Shown in pieces: positions 25,638 through 33,705 of a stretch of 64,000 nucleotides of DNA. Positions within the stretch are counted from its first letter, which is position 1, and every line of letters begins with the position of its first letter. The stretch is taken from the NCBI GenBank assembly GCA_937928545.1, contig CALGJQ010000014.1, positions 1-64,000 on the forward strand, written 5' to 3'. A program made the position numbers and the translations under genes. Below the pieces are notes generated by a model, which was not told the origin of the DNA, did not search any database, and saw only the letters and a program-made list of their open reading frames with translations. Source of the stretch: an uncultured Verrucomicrobiales bacterium. GTDB lineage: Bacteria; Verrucomicrobiota; Verrucomicrobiia; Verrucomicrobiales; Akkermansiaceae.

Positions 25638-28577
25638 ATGAGACTGCTCTTTTGCCTGTTACTTTTAAGCGGGACTGTTTTTGCTGAATTTCGTCTAAGC
25701 GTGGGCAATAGACCGGCTGCTTTTCAGGAGGCGATCGTGGAGTGTCAGCTACATGGGCGTTTTCTGGTTCGGCATCTTACTCTCACTTTTCATAACGATG
25801 GAGGGAGATTTGCGGAAGGGGATTTGACTTATCCTCTCGATGATGGGGAAAAGATCGTTTCCTTCGCGATGGATGTGAATGGTGTTAAGCGGAATGGGGT
25901 GGTGGTTCCTAAAAAGCAGGCTCGTTTTGCTTACGAAACGATTGTGAGTCGCGGAGTGGATCCGGGTTTGATTGAGGTCAATGAGGTGACAAATGAATTC
26001 CGGACGCGGGTGTTTCCGATTCCGGCCAAAGGGGATAAGACGGTTTGGATTACGACTGTTCGGCTCGTCAATGAGGGGGAGGTCATAGTTTGGCCAAAGA
26101 GCTTAGGGAGTCCAAAAGCGTGGCGGCTTAAGTTAGAGATGGCCGGGGGTGAGGGTGGAAAAATTCCAAAAGAGCAGAGTGGGGATGAGTCCACGAATCC
26201 GGTGACAAGTCTATCGTGGAAGCCGAGGCTTGATGTCGCTTATCGCAGTGATCACGGAGACCTGCACTTTGCGAAAACAGAAGTCGTTCAGTTAGGCGCG
26301 GAGTCGCTTGAGATTTGGGTGGATGGGACGGCGGAGATTGGCCCAGGGGTGGCGGAGCGTTTGCAGGAACTTTTGGCGGCCTATGGCAAGGCCAAGGTAT
26401 CGATGAAGGTATTTCGAGAGGAGGTGGGAGAGGCGCAGGAGTTTGAGTTGAAGGATGGCCTCGCGCCGGGGCTTCTCGAGTCGATTTCAAAAATTCCCCG
26501 CATCGGCATGGCTCGCCCCCGAGGTCTTCCTTGGAAGACTGTCCGTGCCGATGCGGTTATTTTGATTAGTGATGGTGCCTATGTGACGGGAAGGGCTGGC
26601 CTTGGAGACACGCCATGCCCGCTTCATGTCATCGATACTGGAAAGGGGACGAGTCAATGGTTGCGTAACGAAGCACTCCGGACGGGGGGAGGCTGGCATG
26701 GCCCGCTGGATCTTGATGCACTGATGGGGATGATCCCCGAAGGGGCTACGATGCCGGGGGAGGTACTGGGACAGTGGCTGTTTGTGAAGCCGGAGAAAGA
26801 GGCCTTGAAAACTCCGATTGCCAACTGGCTCTGGGCAAAGATGAAGGTGCAAGAGATGAGTCATCGGGGGCTCAGTCTGAAAGAGATCAATGACTTCAAA
26901 TTTGAGCATGGGGTCATGGATTCTGAGTCCTCGATGATTGTCATGGAAACGGCGCAGCAGTATCAGGAATTCAAAATTGAGCCACCTAAGGAAGATGAAA
27001 AATTGTATCAAAAATGGGAGGCCCTGAAAGAGAAGGAAGAAGAAGGTCAGGTGAAGAGGATGGATGAACTCGCCCAGCAATGGGTGAAGAGGTGTGAGCT
27101 TCTTTCGGCCCCGGTCCCTGGGGTTTCCGAGAGGATTTTAGAACGAGTGGAAGGGCGGATGGCTCAGCTAGAGTTGATGGTTTCGAATCGTAAGAAAGTG
27201 AAGTTGGCGACAGTTCATCCTCTGATGACACAGCTTCTTGCGATTCAAGCTCTCCTTGAAGACGGGATTGCCGCCGCCGAGACGGCTGAGCTTAAGAAGC
27301 TAATGGAGACATTGACCGTGCTGGAGGGCGAGATCGAAAGTAACACCTCTTGGGTTGAAGTCATGGTGGGGGGGCAGGTCCGAGAACCTGGGAAGAAATT
27401 GCTGTCGTTTGGAAGCACTCTTTTTGATGCGGTGAAGGCCTCCGGGGACGTGACTCCCTTTGGGGCGACAAATCGAGTAAAGCTCTATCGGAACGGACAA
27501 GTCTATACCTACAATTTGAAGACTGAAGTGCATCGTGGCGTTCGGGTGTATACGGGTGACTTGGTTGAAGTGCCTGAAAAAAGGTGGATGGGAAATGGCG
27601 GAGGAGGAGGGGAAAAGACGGCTCCTTTTGCAAAGGAGGCTCCGGCCGCGATCGCTTTTAAGAAGGGCGACGATCAAGCGCCGAAGTACTACCTCGATGC
27701 GTTGGCGAAGGTGGTCGATGATGATGAAAAGTGGGGGACTCACTATCGGGTTTATCGTGCAGCGTGTGGCTGGAAAGCAGACTTTTATCTGAATGTGATC
27801 AACTTCCTTGAGGATCGCGGTGAAAAGAAGAAGGCGCTTCGTGTGGCTGGTGATTTGGCCGAGCATATGCCGGAGAACCTTGAAATCCTTCGGCGCGCTG
27901 CGCGGGCGTTTCGCCGATTGGGTGACTTGGAAACGGCTTACGAGCTCTTCGAGCATCTCCATGAGATGCAGCCGGATGACGCGATCGCCTTGTATGACTT
28001 GGCACGAATCAAGCAAGGCCTGGGAGAATCCGAGGAGGCGGTGACTTTGCTTTGGAGAGCGGTTCAGATGGCGCAGTCTGAATATGCGAGCGGGAGGGGG
28101 ATCGTTATTCTGGAAGAGCTGAATGGTCTCCTTGCGAAAGAGAAGCTGGATGCCTCGAAGTTTGGGATTGATCCCAGATTAGTGAAGCATGTCCCCGTAG
28201 AGCTCCGAGCGGTGCTGGAGTGGGACGCCGAACAGAGTAATCTCGACCTGATTGTTAGAGATCCTACTGGTGCTTGGTCGACCTTGTTTTTTGGCAAAGA
28301 ATTTTCCGGATCGAGTTGGTGGTCTGGAAATGTCAGTCGTGGCTATGGTCCGGAAGCTTGGGCATTGCAGGGCCTCATTCCGGGGAACTATCACTTCGGG
28401 GCTCGATTCTATGGAGATTGGGATGACACCCGAAAGAGTAGTGTTACGGCGGAGATTGAGTTCACGAGAAACTTTGGGACAGCTGAAGAAACGCGGGAGC
28501 GAAGGGCGTTGCGAATTGAGGAAAAGGCTCACAAGAGAATCATGGAAGTGACCGTGACTCCTGAGGGATGGGAATGA
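25638..28577 (+). CDS. Exported VIT/vWA-like protein with SLBB, TPR and DUF2135 domains
   Basis: 979 aa, with signal peptide MRLLFCLLLLSGTVFA. Domains in order: a VIT domain (about 17-150; AEGDLTYPLDDGEKIVSFAMDVNG and the processing-like KKQARFAYE); a degenerate von Willebrand A-like region (ADAVILISDGAYVTG, about 310); a Glu/Lys helical stretch (440-520); an SLBB beta-grasp module (VMVGGQVREPGKKLLSFGSTLFDAV, about 575-650, like polysaccharide-export Wza proteins); TPRs (about 730-830); and a DUF2135 domain at the C-terminus (AVLEWDAEQSNLDLIVRDPTG). I know of no named family with this order. The combination suggests a periplasmic scaffold. It is followed by mscS after about 35 bp. Confidence 0.87.
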   Translation: MRLLFCLLLLSGTVFAEFRLSVGNRPAAFQEAIVECQLHGRFLVRHLTLTFHNDGGRFAEGDLTYPLDDGEKIVSFAMDVNGVKRNGVVVPKKQARFAYETIVSRGVDPGLIEVNEVTNEFRTRVFPIPAKGDKTVWITTVRLVNEGEVIVWPKSLGSPKAWRLKLEMAGGEGGKIPKEQSGDESTNPVTSLSWKPRLDVAYRSDHGDLHFAKTEVVQLGAESLEIWVDGTAEIGPGVAERLQELLAAYGKAKVSMKVFREEVGEAQEFELKDGLAPGLLESISKIPRIGMARPRGLPWKTVRADAVILISDGAYVTGRAGLGDTPCPLHVIDTGKGTSQWLRNEALRTGGGWHGPLDLDALMGMIPEGATMPGEVLGQWLFVKPEKEALKTPIANWLWAKMKVQEMSHRGLSLKEINDFKFEHGVMDSESSMIVMETAQQYQEFKIEPPKEDEKLYQKWEALKEKEEEGQVKRMDELAQQWVKRCELLSAPVPGVSERILERVEGRMAQLELMVSNRKKVKLATVHPLMTQLLAIQALLEDGIAAAETAELKKLMETLTVLEGEIESNTSWVEVMVGGQVREPGKKLLSFGSTLFDAVKASGDVTPFGATNRVKLYRNGQVYTYNLKTEVHRGVRVYTGDLVEVPEKRWMGNGGGGGEKTAPFAKEAPAAIAFKKGDDQAPKYYLDALAKVVDDDEKWGTHYRVYRAACGWKADFYLNVINFLEDRGEKKKALRVAGDLAEHMPENLEILRRAARAFRRLGDLETAYELFEHLHEMQPDDAIALYDLARIKQGLGESEEAVTLLWRAVQMAQSEYASGRGIVILEELNGLLAKEKLDASKFGIDPRLVKHVPVELRAVLEWDAEQSNLDLIVRDPTGAWSTLFFGKEFSGSSWWSGNVSRGYGPEAWALQGLIPGNYHFGARFYGDWDDTRKSSVTAEIEFTRNFGTAEETRERRALRIEEKAHKRIMEVTVTPEGWE

Positions 28578-28613
28578 GGTTGCGCTGATCGGTGAAATTC
28601 GTACCATTTTCTA

Positions 28614-29564
28614 ATGAGTTTTTTAGCGACAGTAGAGAGTGGTAGCGAAGCTGCCGAGACAGGTGGTGAGGAAAAGAAAGAGGGTGTCGAGGCTCTTGGT
28701 GCTGAGGGAGGTGAAGTTGCAGAAGCGGCGGAAGCAGTGACCAATATTGATTGGTGGAAGGGGGTTCTAGATCAATTGCTGGAGAGGCTCCCGGGCTGGG
28801 GGATGAAGATTGGCTTGGCCTTAGTCATTCTGTTCGTCGGTTTTCGTTTAGCGAAATGGGTCTCGGGTGGCTTGCAGGCTGGCATGCGGAAAGCGGGGGT
28901 GGATTTGGCTTTGGTGAATTTCTTGGGGAGTGTGGTGCGTGGGTTGATTAAGGTGATGGCCTTTGTTTTTGCGGTGAATGCTTTGGGCGTGCCGATGACT
29001 TCGTTCATTGCGATTTTGGGTGCGGCTGGTTTGGCGGTGGGCTTGGCCTTGAAGGATGGCTTGGGGAACTTTGCGGGTGGAATGTTCTTGTTGTTTTTTA
29101 AGCCAATTAAGATTGGCGATTGGATTACCGCAGAGGGTTTTCATGGGCAGGTGAAATCAATCACAATCTTCTACACGGTTCTGAATACAAAAGCAGAGAC
29201 GACGGTGACGATTCCGAATGGAGTTTTGGCGAATGGCCAGATTGAGAACTTCTCGGAGTCGGAATTGATCCGAGTTCAAGCACTCGTTGGGATTGGTTAC
29301 GACGACGACATTCGGGAAGCCCGCCGGATTATGCTAGAGCAGGTGCTGAAAGATGATCGGATTGTCGCGAAGCCTGAGCCCTTTGTGGTGGTTAAGGAGC
29401 TAGGCGATAGTTCGGTGAATCTAGAGCTACGAGTGTGGTGCCCAAGTGACAAACATCGGCGGGTATTATTTGAGCTCTTAGAGAACGTGAAGATCGCATT
29501 CGATGATGCGGGAATTACAATTCCTTACCCCCAGTCGGAGGTGCTGATGAAACAGGAGAGCTGA
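28614..29564 (+). CDS. MscS-family mechanosensitive channel
   Basis: A 316-aa small-conductance mechanosensitive channel of the inner membrane. An acidic N-terminal tail (1-45, Glu/Ala-rich, probably cytoplasmic or periplasmic) precedes three transmembrane helices. These include WGMKIGLALVILFVGFRLAKWV and the pore helix AAGLAVGLALKDGLGNFAGG, with the alternating Gly/Ala pattern typical of MscS TM3. The beta domain starts with FFKPIKIGDWI, then TVTIPNGVLANGQIENFS, and the C-terminal alpha/beta region ends FDDAGITIPYPQSEVLMK. Length is slightly above the 286 aa of E. coli MscS because of the N-tail. It protects against osmotic downshock. It converges on the PEP-CTERM protease gene with 6 bp between. 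Confidence 0.95.
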   Translation: MSFLATVESGSEAAETGGEEKKEGVEALGAEGGEVAEAAEAVTNIDWWKGVLDQLLERLPGWGMKIGLALVILFVGFRLAKWVSGGLQAGMRKAGVDLALVNFLGSVVRGLIKVMAFVFAVNALGVPMTSFIAILGAAGLAVGLALKDGLGNFAGGMFLLFFKPIKIGDWITAEGFHGQVKSITIFYTVLNTKAETTVTIPNGVLANGQIENFSESELIRVQALVGIGYDDDIREARRIMLEQVLKDDRIVAKPEPFVVVKELGDSSVNLELRVWCPSDKHRRVLFELLENVKIAFDDAGITIPYPQSEVLMKQES

Positions 29565-29570
29565 GGATTT

Positions 29571-30521
29571 CTAGCGCTTGCGTCGGACGATTCCACCCAA
29601 AGTCGCTAAAACGCCGAGGAATACTGCGGAGGGTTCTGGGATTGGGTCAGGAACGTTCGCGATCGCATTCTGAATGTCCGAATCGTAAGAGCCTAGGTAA
29701 CTGTATAAAGTTGCAGCTCTTATTTCAAGAGCAGGTTGCCCCGGAGGGGTGTCAAAGTCTCCTTGAAGCCCCGGTGTAACGATGGCGTAGGCAATTCCTT
29801 CGACTCTGAGGGTTCCCCCTTGATCGGAAAAGAGAGGTGACCCTGAATCTCCACCTTGAAGCTGGGATTCATAAGTTTCGAAGTTGTTGGCGTCGTCGAC
29901 GGGAAGGTTTTCAAAAGTCACAATCTGATCGAAGTTTGCGTTGTTCATGAAGGTGTTGGTATTGCCACCGGGATTGGGAGCATCGACTGTATTAGTTCCT
30001 TCTTCGAACCAAGATTCAGCCTGATTTGTGGCTACGACATGGTCAAAAATGGTGCCGGCTGCTCCGGGGACTTGATCTCCGCTTGTGTAGAGTGTTGCGC
30101 TGCCGAGACCAAGATCGACCACGGCATTTGCGTTGTTCGTGTTGTAGGAATAGCGAGCGATTGAGGGGTCGACACTTTGGTTGAAGTATCCAATTCTAAT
30201 GTCTGTTCCTGGCACCGCAAAGCTCCCAGCAACCGTGTATTGAAAGACGGTCCCGCTAGGGTCATTTCCGGGGAGGAATTGAACTGTTCCGCTTGCTGGA
30301 AAATGGGAAGCGGTTAAAAAGTAATTGTCACCAATTAGGGTCGCCCAACGTCCATTGCTTGTTCTACCGACTCCGGAAAAATCTAAACCTGCTCCGACAA
30401 AACTAGGATCATTCGCGAAGCGATCATTCGTGGCGCTTGAGTAGTTGGCGACGACGATTGCTTCCGTAGCGCATGGGATGAGGGATCCCAATAAGAAGAG
30501 AATTTGTTGAGATGAGTTCAC
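29571..30521 (-). CDS. Trypsin-like serine protease with PEP-CTERM sorting signal
   Basis: A 316-aa exported chymotrypsin-fold protease. GTG 30521 was preferred, since it puts the signal peptide (NSSQQILFLLGSLIPCATEA) at the very N-terminus; a TTG at 30548 is possible. Catalytic residues: His in NYFLTASHFPAS, Asp in VPGTDIRIGYF, Ser in QGGDSGSPLFSDQGG. The C-terminus PIPEPSAVFLGVLATLGGIVRRKR is a PEP-CTERM signal (PEP, hydrophobic helix, Arg/Lys end). It is therefore handled by an exosortase, which must be encoded elsewhere. The physiological substrate is unknown. The region upstream of the start holds no gene but is rich in palindromes. Confidence 0.9.
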   Translation of the reverse strand: MNSSQQILFLLGSLIPCATEAIVVANYSSATNDRFANDPSFVGAGLDFSGVGRTSNGRWATLIGDNYFLTASHFPASGTVQFLPGNDPSGTVFQYTVAGSFAVPGTDIRIGYFNQSVDPSIARYSYNTNNANAVVDLGLGSATLYTSGDQVPGAAGTIFDHVVATNQAESWFEEGTNTVDAPNPGGNTNTFMNNANFDQIVTFENLPVDDANNFETYESQLQGGDSGSPLFSDQGGTLRVEGIAYAIVTPGLQGDFDTPPGQPALEIRAATLYSYLGSYDSDIQNAIANVPDPIPEPSAVFLGVLATLGGIVRRKR

Positions 30522-30984
30522 GAGGTTTGAAGATTGGGGTTCTAACAATTTACGCAGGCCCCCTAGTTTGCAAAGAACTATTTTGGGCCGTGGAGTATAG
30601 GGCGATCAAGAGCTAGGGAAATAAGAGAGCGCTAAGGTTTGCCGCGATGGCTTTTAGCCCGGTCGACCGGAATCCACTGCGAGAAAGCCACCGCCTAACC
30701 GCTCCAAGCTAATGGCCATGGCACGAGAACCCTTTCGGCTGCGCATCGATCCCTAGCGTGATTCCCCTAGGAGGCTTGGCAGAAAAGTTGGAAATAGAGC
30801 GATGATTCCTGCAAAGCGTGATGATCCCAGAGAAGAGGGCCGGGATGGCAAGGAGGCGAAAGGATTTAGGCTGCTTCTTTCAGGATCTTTTCTCTAATTT
30901 ACGGGAAAGGGGCGGGGGAGTGCGAAAAAAAGAGGAATGAATCTGACGATCTGGGGGGGCTAATGCGCTCTTCCTGTGAATCAT
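30522..30984. other. Gene-free region with strong secondary structure
   Basis: About 460 bp with no convincing ORF. It contains a nested hairpin at 30627-30704 (outer GAGCG/CGCTC and GGTT/AACC, inner GCGATGGCTTT/AAAGCCACCGC, apical CCGGTCGACCGG). A CCTAG/CTAGG stem lies around 30753-30772, an ATCCC/GGGAT stem around 30828-30846, and a GAAAGGAT/ATCTTTTC stem around 30859-30893. Either strand could be transcribed: the inner helix pairs better on the minus strand (G-U versus A-C), the last one on the plus strand. I match it to no known RNA family. It may be a non-coding RNA, a long leader of the Sec-thioredoxin gene, or a decayed element. Confidence 0.4.
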
Positions 30985-32049
30985 ATGAAAACCACGATAG
31001 TATCTCTGGGATGCCTGCTCTTCGGGGCCAGTCGTCTCCTTTCGGCTACCCAGCCAGCAACGCCAGAAGAGGCCTTTACTCAAATCGCTGCTCAGCTCAA
31101 AGCTGGGAAGGTTGAGGAGGCTCTTAAATCTATGACCAAGGAAGCCGAGGGTGAGTTTCTTGCGGTCGCTCTAGAAACAGTCGCTATGAAAGTGGCAGCC
31201 AAGGAAGAATTCCCTAAAAAACTCGCTGATGGCACTGCGATCACCGCTACGCCAGCTGATATTGGTTTTGATGAATTCACCTTTCCATCATGGATGACTG
31301 CTTCTGGCAAAGTTTCTGTGAAGCCTTCGGAAATGGACCAATTTGAAGAAAGCCTTTTGGAACTCCTCGCAAAATCGAAAGATCGTAGCAAGGCACTGAA
31401 CTCTCTTATGGTCCTCAGCGAATCACTCCAACCGAGTGAATTCTCAGGCACAATCATTCCAAGAAAGGCTGATGCAGATTATCCAAAAGAGACCATCTGG
31501 ATTGAGATCAAGTACTCCGATGGACCGTCTGAAAAAATGCCATTAAGGTTCAAAAAAGTTCAGGATGCATGGAAGTATAATGACGTCGACTGGGATCTGA
31601 TGGATGCAGAAGACCTCAAGTTCAGTGAAAAGAAGGTCCTAGAAATCTCTGGGAAAGATGTCGATGGAAATGAGATTTCGATCAAGGGGCTGAACGGAAA
31701 AGTGGTCCTGATTGATTTTTGGGGCACTTGGTGACGCGGTTGCATTCTCGCGTTTCCTCAGTTGAAGAAACTCAAAGAAGCATACGGATCAAAAGGATTT
31801 GAAATCGTTGGAATCGCTACCGATTCTCCTGAAAAACTTGGAAAGTTTTTTGAGACCAAAGGTAGTCTTCCTTGGCTCAATATCGTTGATCCAAGGGGCG
31901 CCATTGCTAGCCAGCAAAGCATTAACGCCTATCCCACCTATTTCCTGATTAACAAGGAGGGGAAGCACATTGCGACGCCTCGGGATAAAAATGAAATGAA
32001 TGAATTGATTGCAAAGGAGCTTGGTGTTGAGCCGATTCCTCTGAAGTAG
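30985..32049 (+). CDS. Selenocysteine-containing secreted TlpA-like thioredoxin
   Basis: Read through the in-frame TGA at 31732-31734, this is a 354-aa exported protein. ATG 30985 gives a signal peptide (MKTTIVSLGCLLFGASRLLSA). Residues 25-220 form a mainly helical domain of unknown family. The TlpA/thioredoxin domain starts with GKDVDGNEISIKGLNGKVVLIDFWGTW, then U250-R-G-C253 where the family has W-C-x-x-C. After it come FPQLKKLKEAYGSKGFEIVGIATD, LPWLNIVDP and the cis-Pro segment INAYPTYFLINKEG. All thioredoxin elements are intact except Cys-to-UGA at the attacking position. A 3' terminator follows. It is probably a periplasmic disulfide reductase or peroxiredoxin-like enzyme. The distal part lacks its own start near the active site. 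Confidence 0.9.
31752..31771 (+). promoter_or_regulatory. Candidate bacterial SECIS element of the Sec-thioredoxin
   Basis: A hairpin starting 18 nt after the UGA: GUUUC (31752-31756) pairs with GAAAC (31767-31771). After a C-A mismatch, UC pairs with GA around loop AGUU (31760-31763). The loop starts 26 nt after the UGA with G in its second position, as in the bSECIS consensus. A competing CGCG/CGCG stem lies closer to the UGA. Confidence 0.65.
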
Positions 32050-32068
32050 GATCTTGCTCAATTGTTTC

Positions 32069-33226
32069 TCATTTTAAACTCAGGGCCCCTTCATTGGGGC
32101 CTTTTTTTGGTTTGGGCTTGGGGATGAAGCTCATTCCTTTTTTTCGGTAGCGATGTTGTTGAATGTCGACGACGAGGACTTTGCGGTCGGGGAGGATGTG
32201 GCGCCAGGCCTCAGGGGGCATGTCGGAGATAATGACGAGGGCTTGTTCGAGAGGGATGGATTCGATTTCAGAGACGAGGTCGTGCGCTTCAGTGTCCGAG
32301 GCTCTTTGGGCGCGGGCGAGGAGGGTGAGGGTTTCGCTCCAAGCTGGCGCGTGGAAGCTGGGTTGCGTTTTCCAAGATAGGAAGTCGGCGCGGAGGGTGG
32401 TGGGGACGCCGATGCTACGAAGGTGGCGAAGAGTGCCGCAGACAAGGGAGAGCGCGCGCTCGAAGAGGTCGGTGCGGATGAGAGTGTTGTCGGTGCCGAA
32501 GCTGTGGAAGATGACGGAGGCTTCGCGCGGGCGGAGGCCGGGGGGATCGTATTCGCGAACGCGTGGGCTGCGGCCACATGCGAGGGAGCGAATGGTGGAG
32601 GGCCAGTGGATTTGTTTTGCGCGGTCGCCGGGACGGTAGGGGCGGAGGCCGCGAGGCTCGCCGGGGGCATCGCCCGATTGATGACCTTCGCCATTCCAGG
32701 CGTCGTCGAATTCTCCGTTGGCGAAGAATTCTTTGGGGACGATGGGTTTTGGGAAGACGAGGATTTCTTGGGAGATGATCGTTTTTTTTGTGAAGCGGAA
32801 AAGATCGAGGGGAAAGGATGAGCTGAGAGTGCAGGGGTGTTTTGAAACGGCGCCTCTTCGAGAAATGGAGCCCCGGAGCTTGCTGGTGGAGGAGGAACGA
32901 GCGGCGGTCCACGGGGCGTGGGAGAGGATCTTGGCGGCTTTGGAGAGGCGGAGTTCTAGCTCGATGCCGTAGGCGTCAAAGAGTTGGCGTCGGTTGTGTT
33001 GGGTGAGGTGGAGATCGAAGGTGGTATCGGAAAAGACGCGGCTGGGGGCGTGGAGTTGGAGGTCGAGGTGGGAGAGGTTCCATCGGCCAAAGAGGAAGAC
33101 GATGGCGGTGAGGAGGAAGCCCGCGGCGCCGAGGGAGACGAGGACGCCATCGATCAAGAGGAGCCCCGCGACGGTGAGAGCGACGGAGGCTCCGAGAAAG
33201 GCAGCACCGCGGGGATTCATGGACAT
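32069..33226 (-). CDS. DUF58 domain membrane protein
   Basis: A 385-aa protein. ATG 33226 (or ATG 33220) was chosen over an upstream start at 33271 that adds only a Pro-rich tail. Two hydrophobic helices lie near 8-45. A beta-rich extracytoplasmic part follows, then the DUF58 signature GEPRGLRPYRPGDRAKQIHWPSTIR and a von Willebrand-like C-terminal half (LEQALVIISDMPPEAW). DUF58 proteins usually sit beside MoxR AAA ATPases and transglutaminase genes; no such partner is adjacent here, so this copy is isolated. Its 3' end contains the terminator of the opposing gene. The region upstream is a 480-bp repeat-filled spacer. Confidence 0.9.
   Translation of the reverse strand: MSMNPRGAAFLGASVALTVAGLLLIDGVLVSLGAAGFLLTAIVFLFGRWNLSHLDLQLHAPSRVFSDTTFDLHLTQHNRRQLFDAYGIELELRLSKAAKILSHAPWTAARSSSTSKLRGSISRRGAVSKHPCTLSSSFPLDLFRFTKKTIISQEILVFPKPIVPKEFFANGEFDDAWNGEGHQSGDAPGEPRGLRPYRPGDRAKQIHWPSTIRSLACGRSPRVREYDPPGLRPREASVIFHSFGTDNTLIRTDLFERALSLVCGTLRHLRSIGVPTTLRADFLSWKTQPSFHAPAWSETLTLLARAQRASDTEAHDLVSEIESIPLEQALVIISDMPPEAWRHILPDRKVLVVDIQQHRYRKKGMSFIPKPKPKKGPNEGALSLK
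32084..32108 (+). terminator. Rho-independent terminator of the Sec-thioredoxin gene
   Basis: GGCCCC-TTCATT-GGGGCC followed by seven T (32102-32108). It begins 34 bp after the thioredoxin stop and lies inside the last codons of the convergent DUF58 gene (ends at 32069), so the hairpin sequence doubles as coding sequence on the other strand. Confidence 0.9.
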
Positions 33227-33705
33227 CGTGTGGGGAGTTTGAATGATGGGGGGCGGGGGAGCAATGGACAAATGGAGAATGAACGAATGAATGGCTTTGG
33301 TTGAGGGGATACCTCACGCAGAGCAGCGGAGCAGCAGAGGAACGTGGGTTGTGAATTAAGGTTCACGCAAAGAGGTTGAGGGATTTTGAGGCTTGGTTAG
33401 CGGGGTTGAGAGAGGGATACGGAGCTTGGGCTTTAGCCCGAGTCGAGGGTGCGGGTGAGATGCGTTTTTTTTGGTTGTGGGTGGGCAGTCTGGAGACAGC
33501 CCCTCCGTGATGAGGGGGATACGGAGCTTGGGCTTTAGCCCGAGTCGAGGGGGCGGGTGAGATGCGGTTTTTTTTGGTTGAGGGTGGGCAGTCTGGAGAC
33601 AGCCCTTCCGTAATGAGGGGGTTTTTGGCTACGGTTTGCTCGTGGTGTTGATGTTATTTGAAGATTGGAGACGAACATTTTCGGTGAAGGTGTTATAGTA
33701 AGAGA
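33227..33705. repeat. 480-bp gene-free spacer of intergenic repeats
   Basis: From left to right: a family E stretch (aatggacaaatggagaatgaacgaatg, broken into shorter words, 33262-33292), a family D unit (tcacgcagagcagcggagcagcagag, about 33309-33335), and a tandem duplication of a 102-bp unit (33415-33516 and 33517-33619). Each unit holds a family B hairpin, a T-rich linker and a family A hairpin. The last 85 bp before lnt carry the likely promoter, but no clear boxes. No gene is seen. Confidence 0.75.
33415..33619. repeat. 102-bp tandem duplication carrying two hairpin families
   Basis: Copies start at about 33415 and 33517. Each reads: acggagcttgggctttagcc hairpin, a gcgggtgagatgcg linker, eight T or so, ggttg, gggtgggcagtctggagac hairpin, then cctccgtgatgaggg (second copy cttccgtaatgagggg). 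The two copies differ at only a few positions, which indicates recent duplication. Confidence 0.8.

Noticed and set aside
30640..30780. Cobalamin, c-di-GMP or other known riboswitch
   Set aside because: No B12 box or other family core could be aligned by eye; only generic hairpins are present.
30840..30900. SRP RNA core-like motif on the minus strand (GATCCTGAAAGAAGCAGCC)
   Set aside because: It resembles the 4.5S RNA apical segment in 16 or so of 20 positions, but the closing C-G pair of the tetraloop is lost and the flanks do not pair as helix 5/8 should. Kept only as part of a structured region.
33262..33292. CRISPR-like direct repeats
   Set aside because: The aatgaacgaatg words are short, irregularly spaced and without spacers of uniform length. 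No cas gene is in the window.
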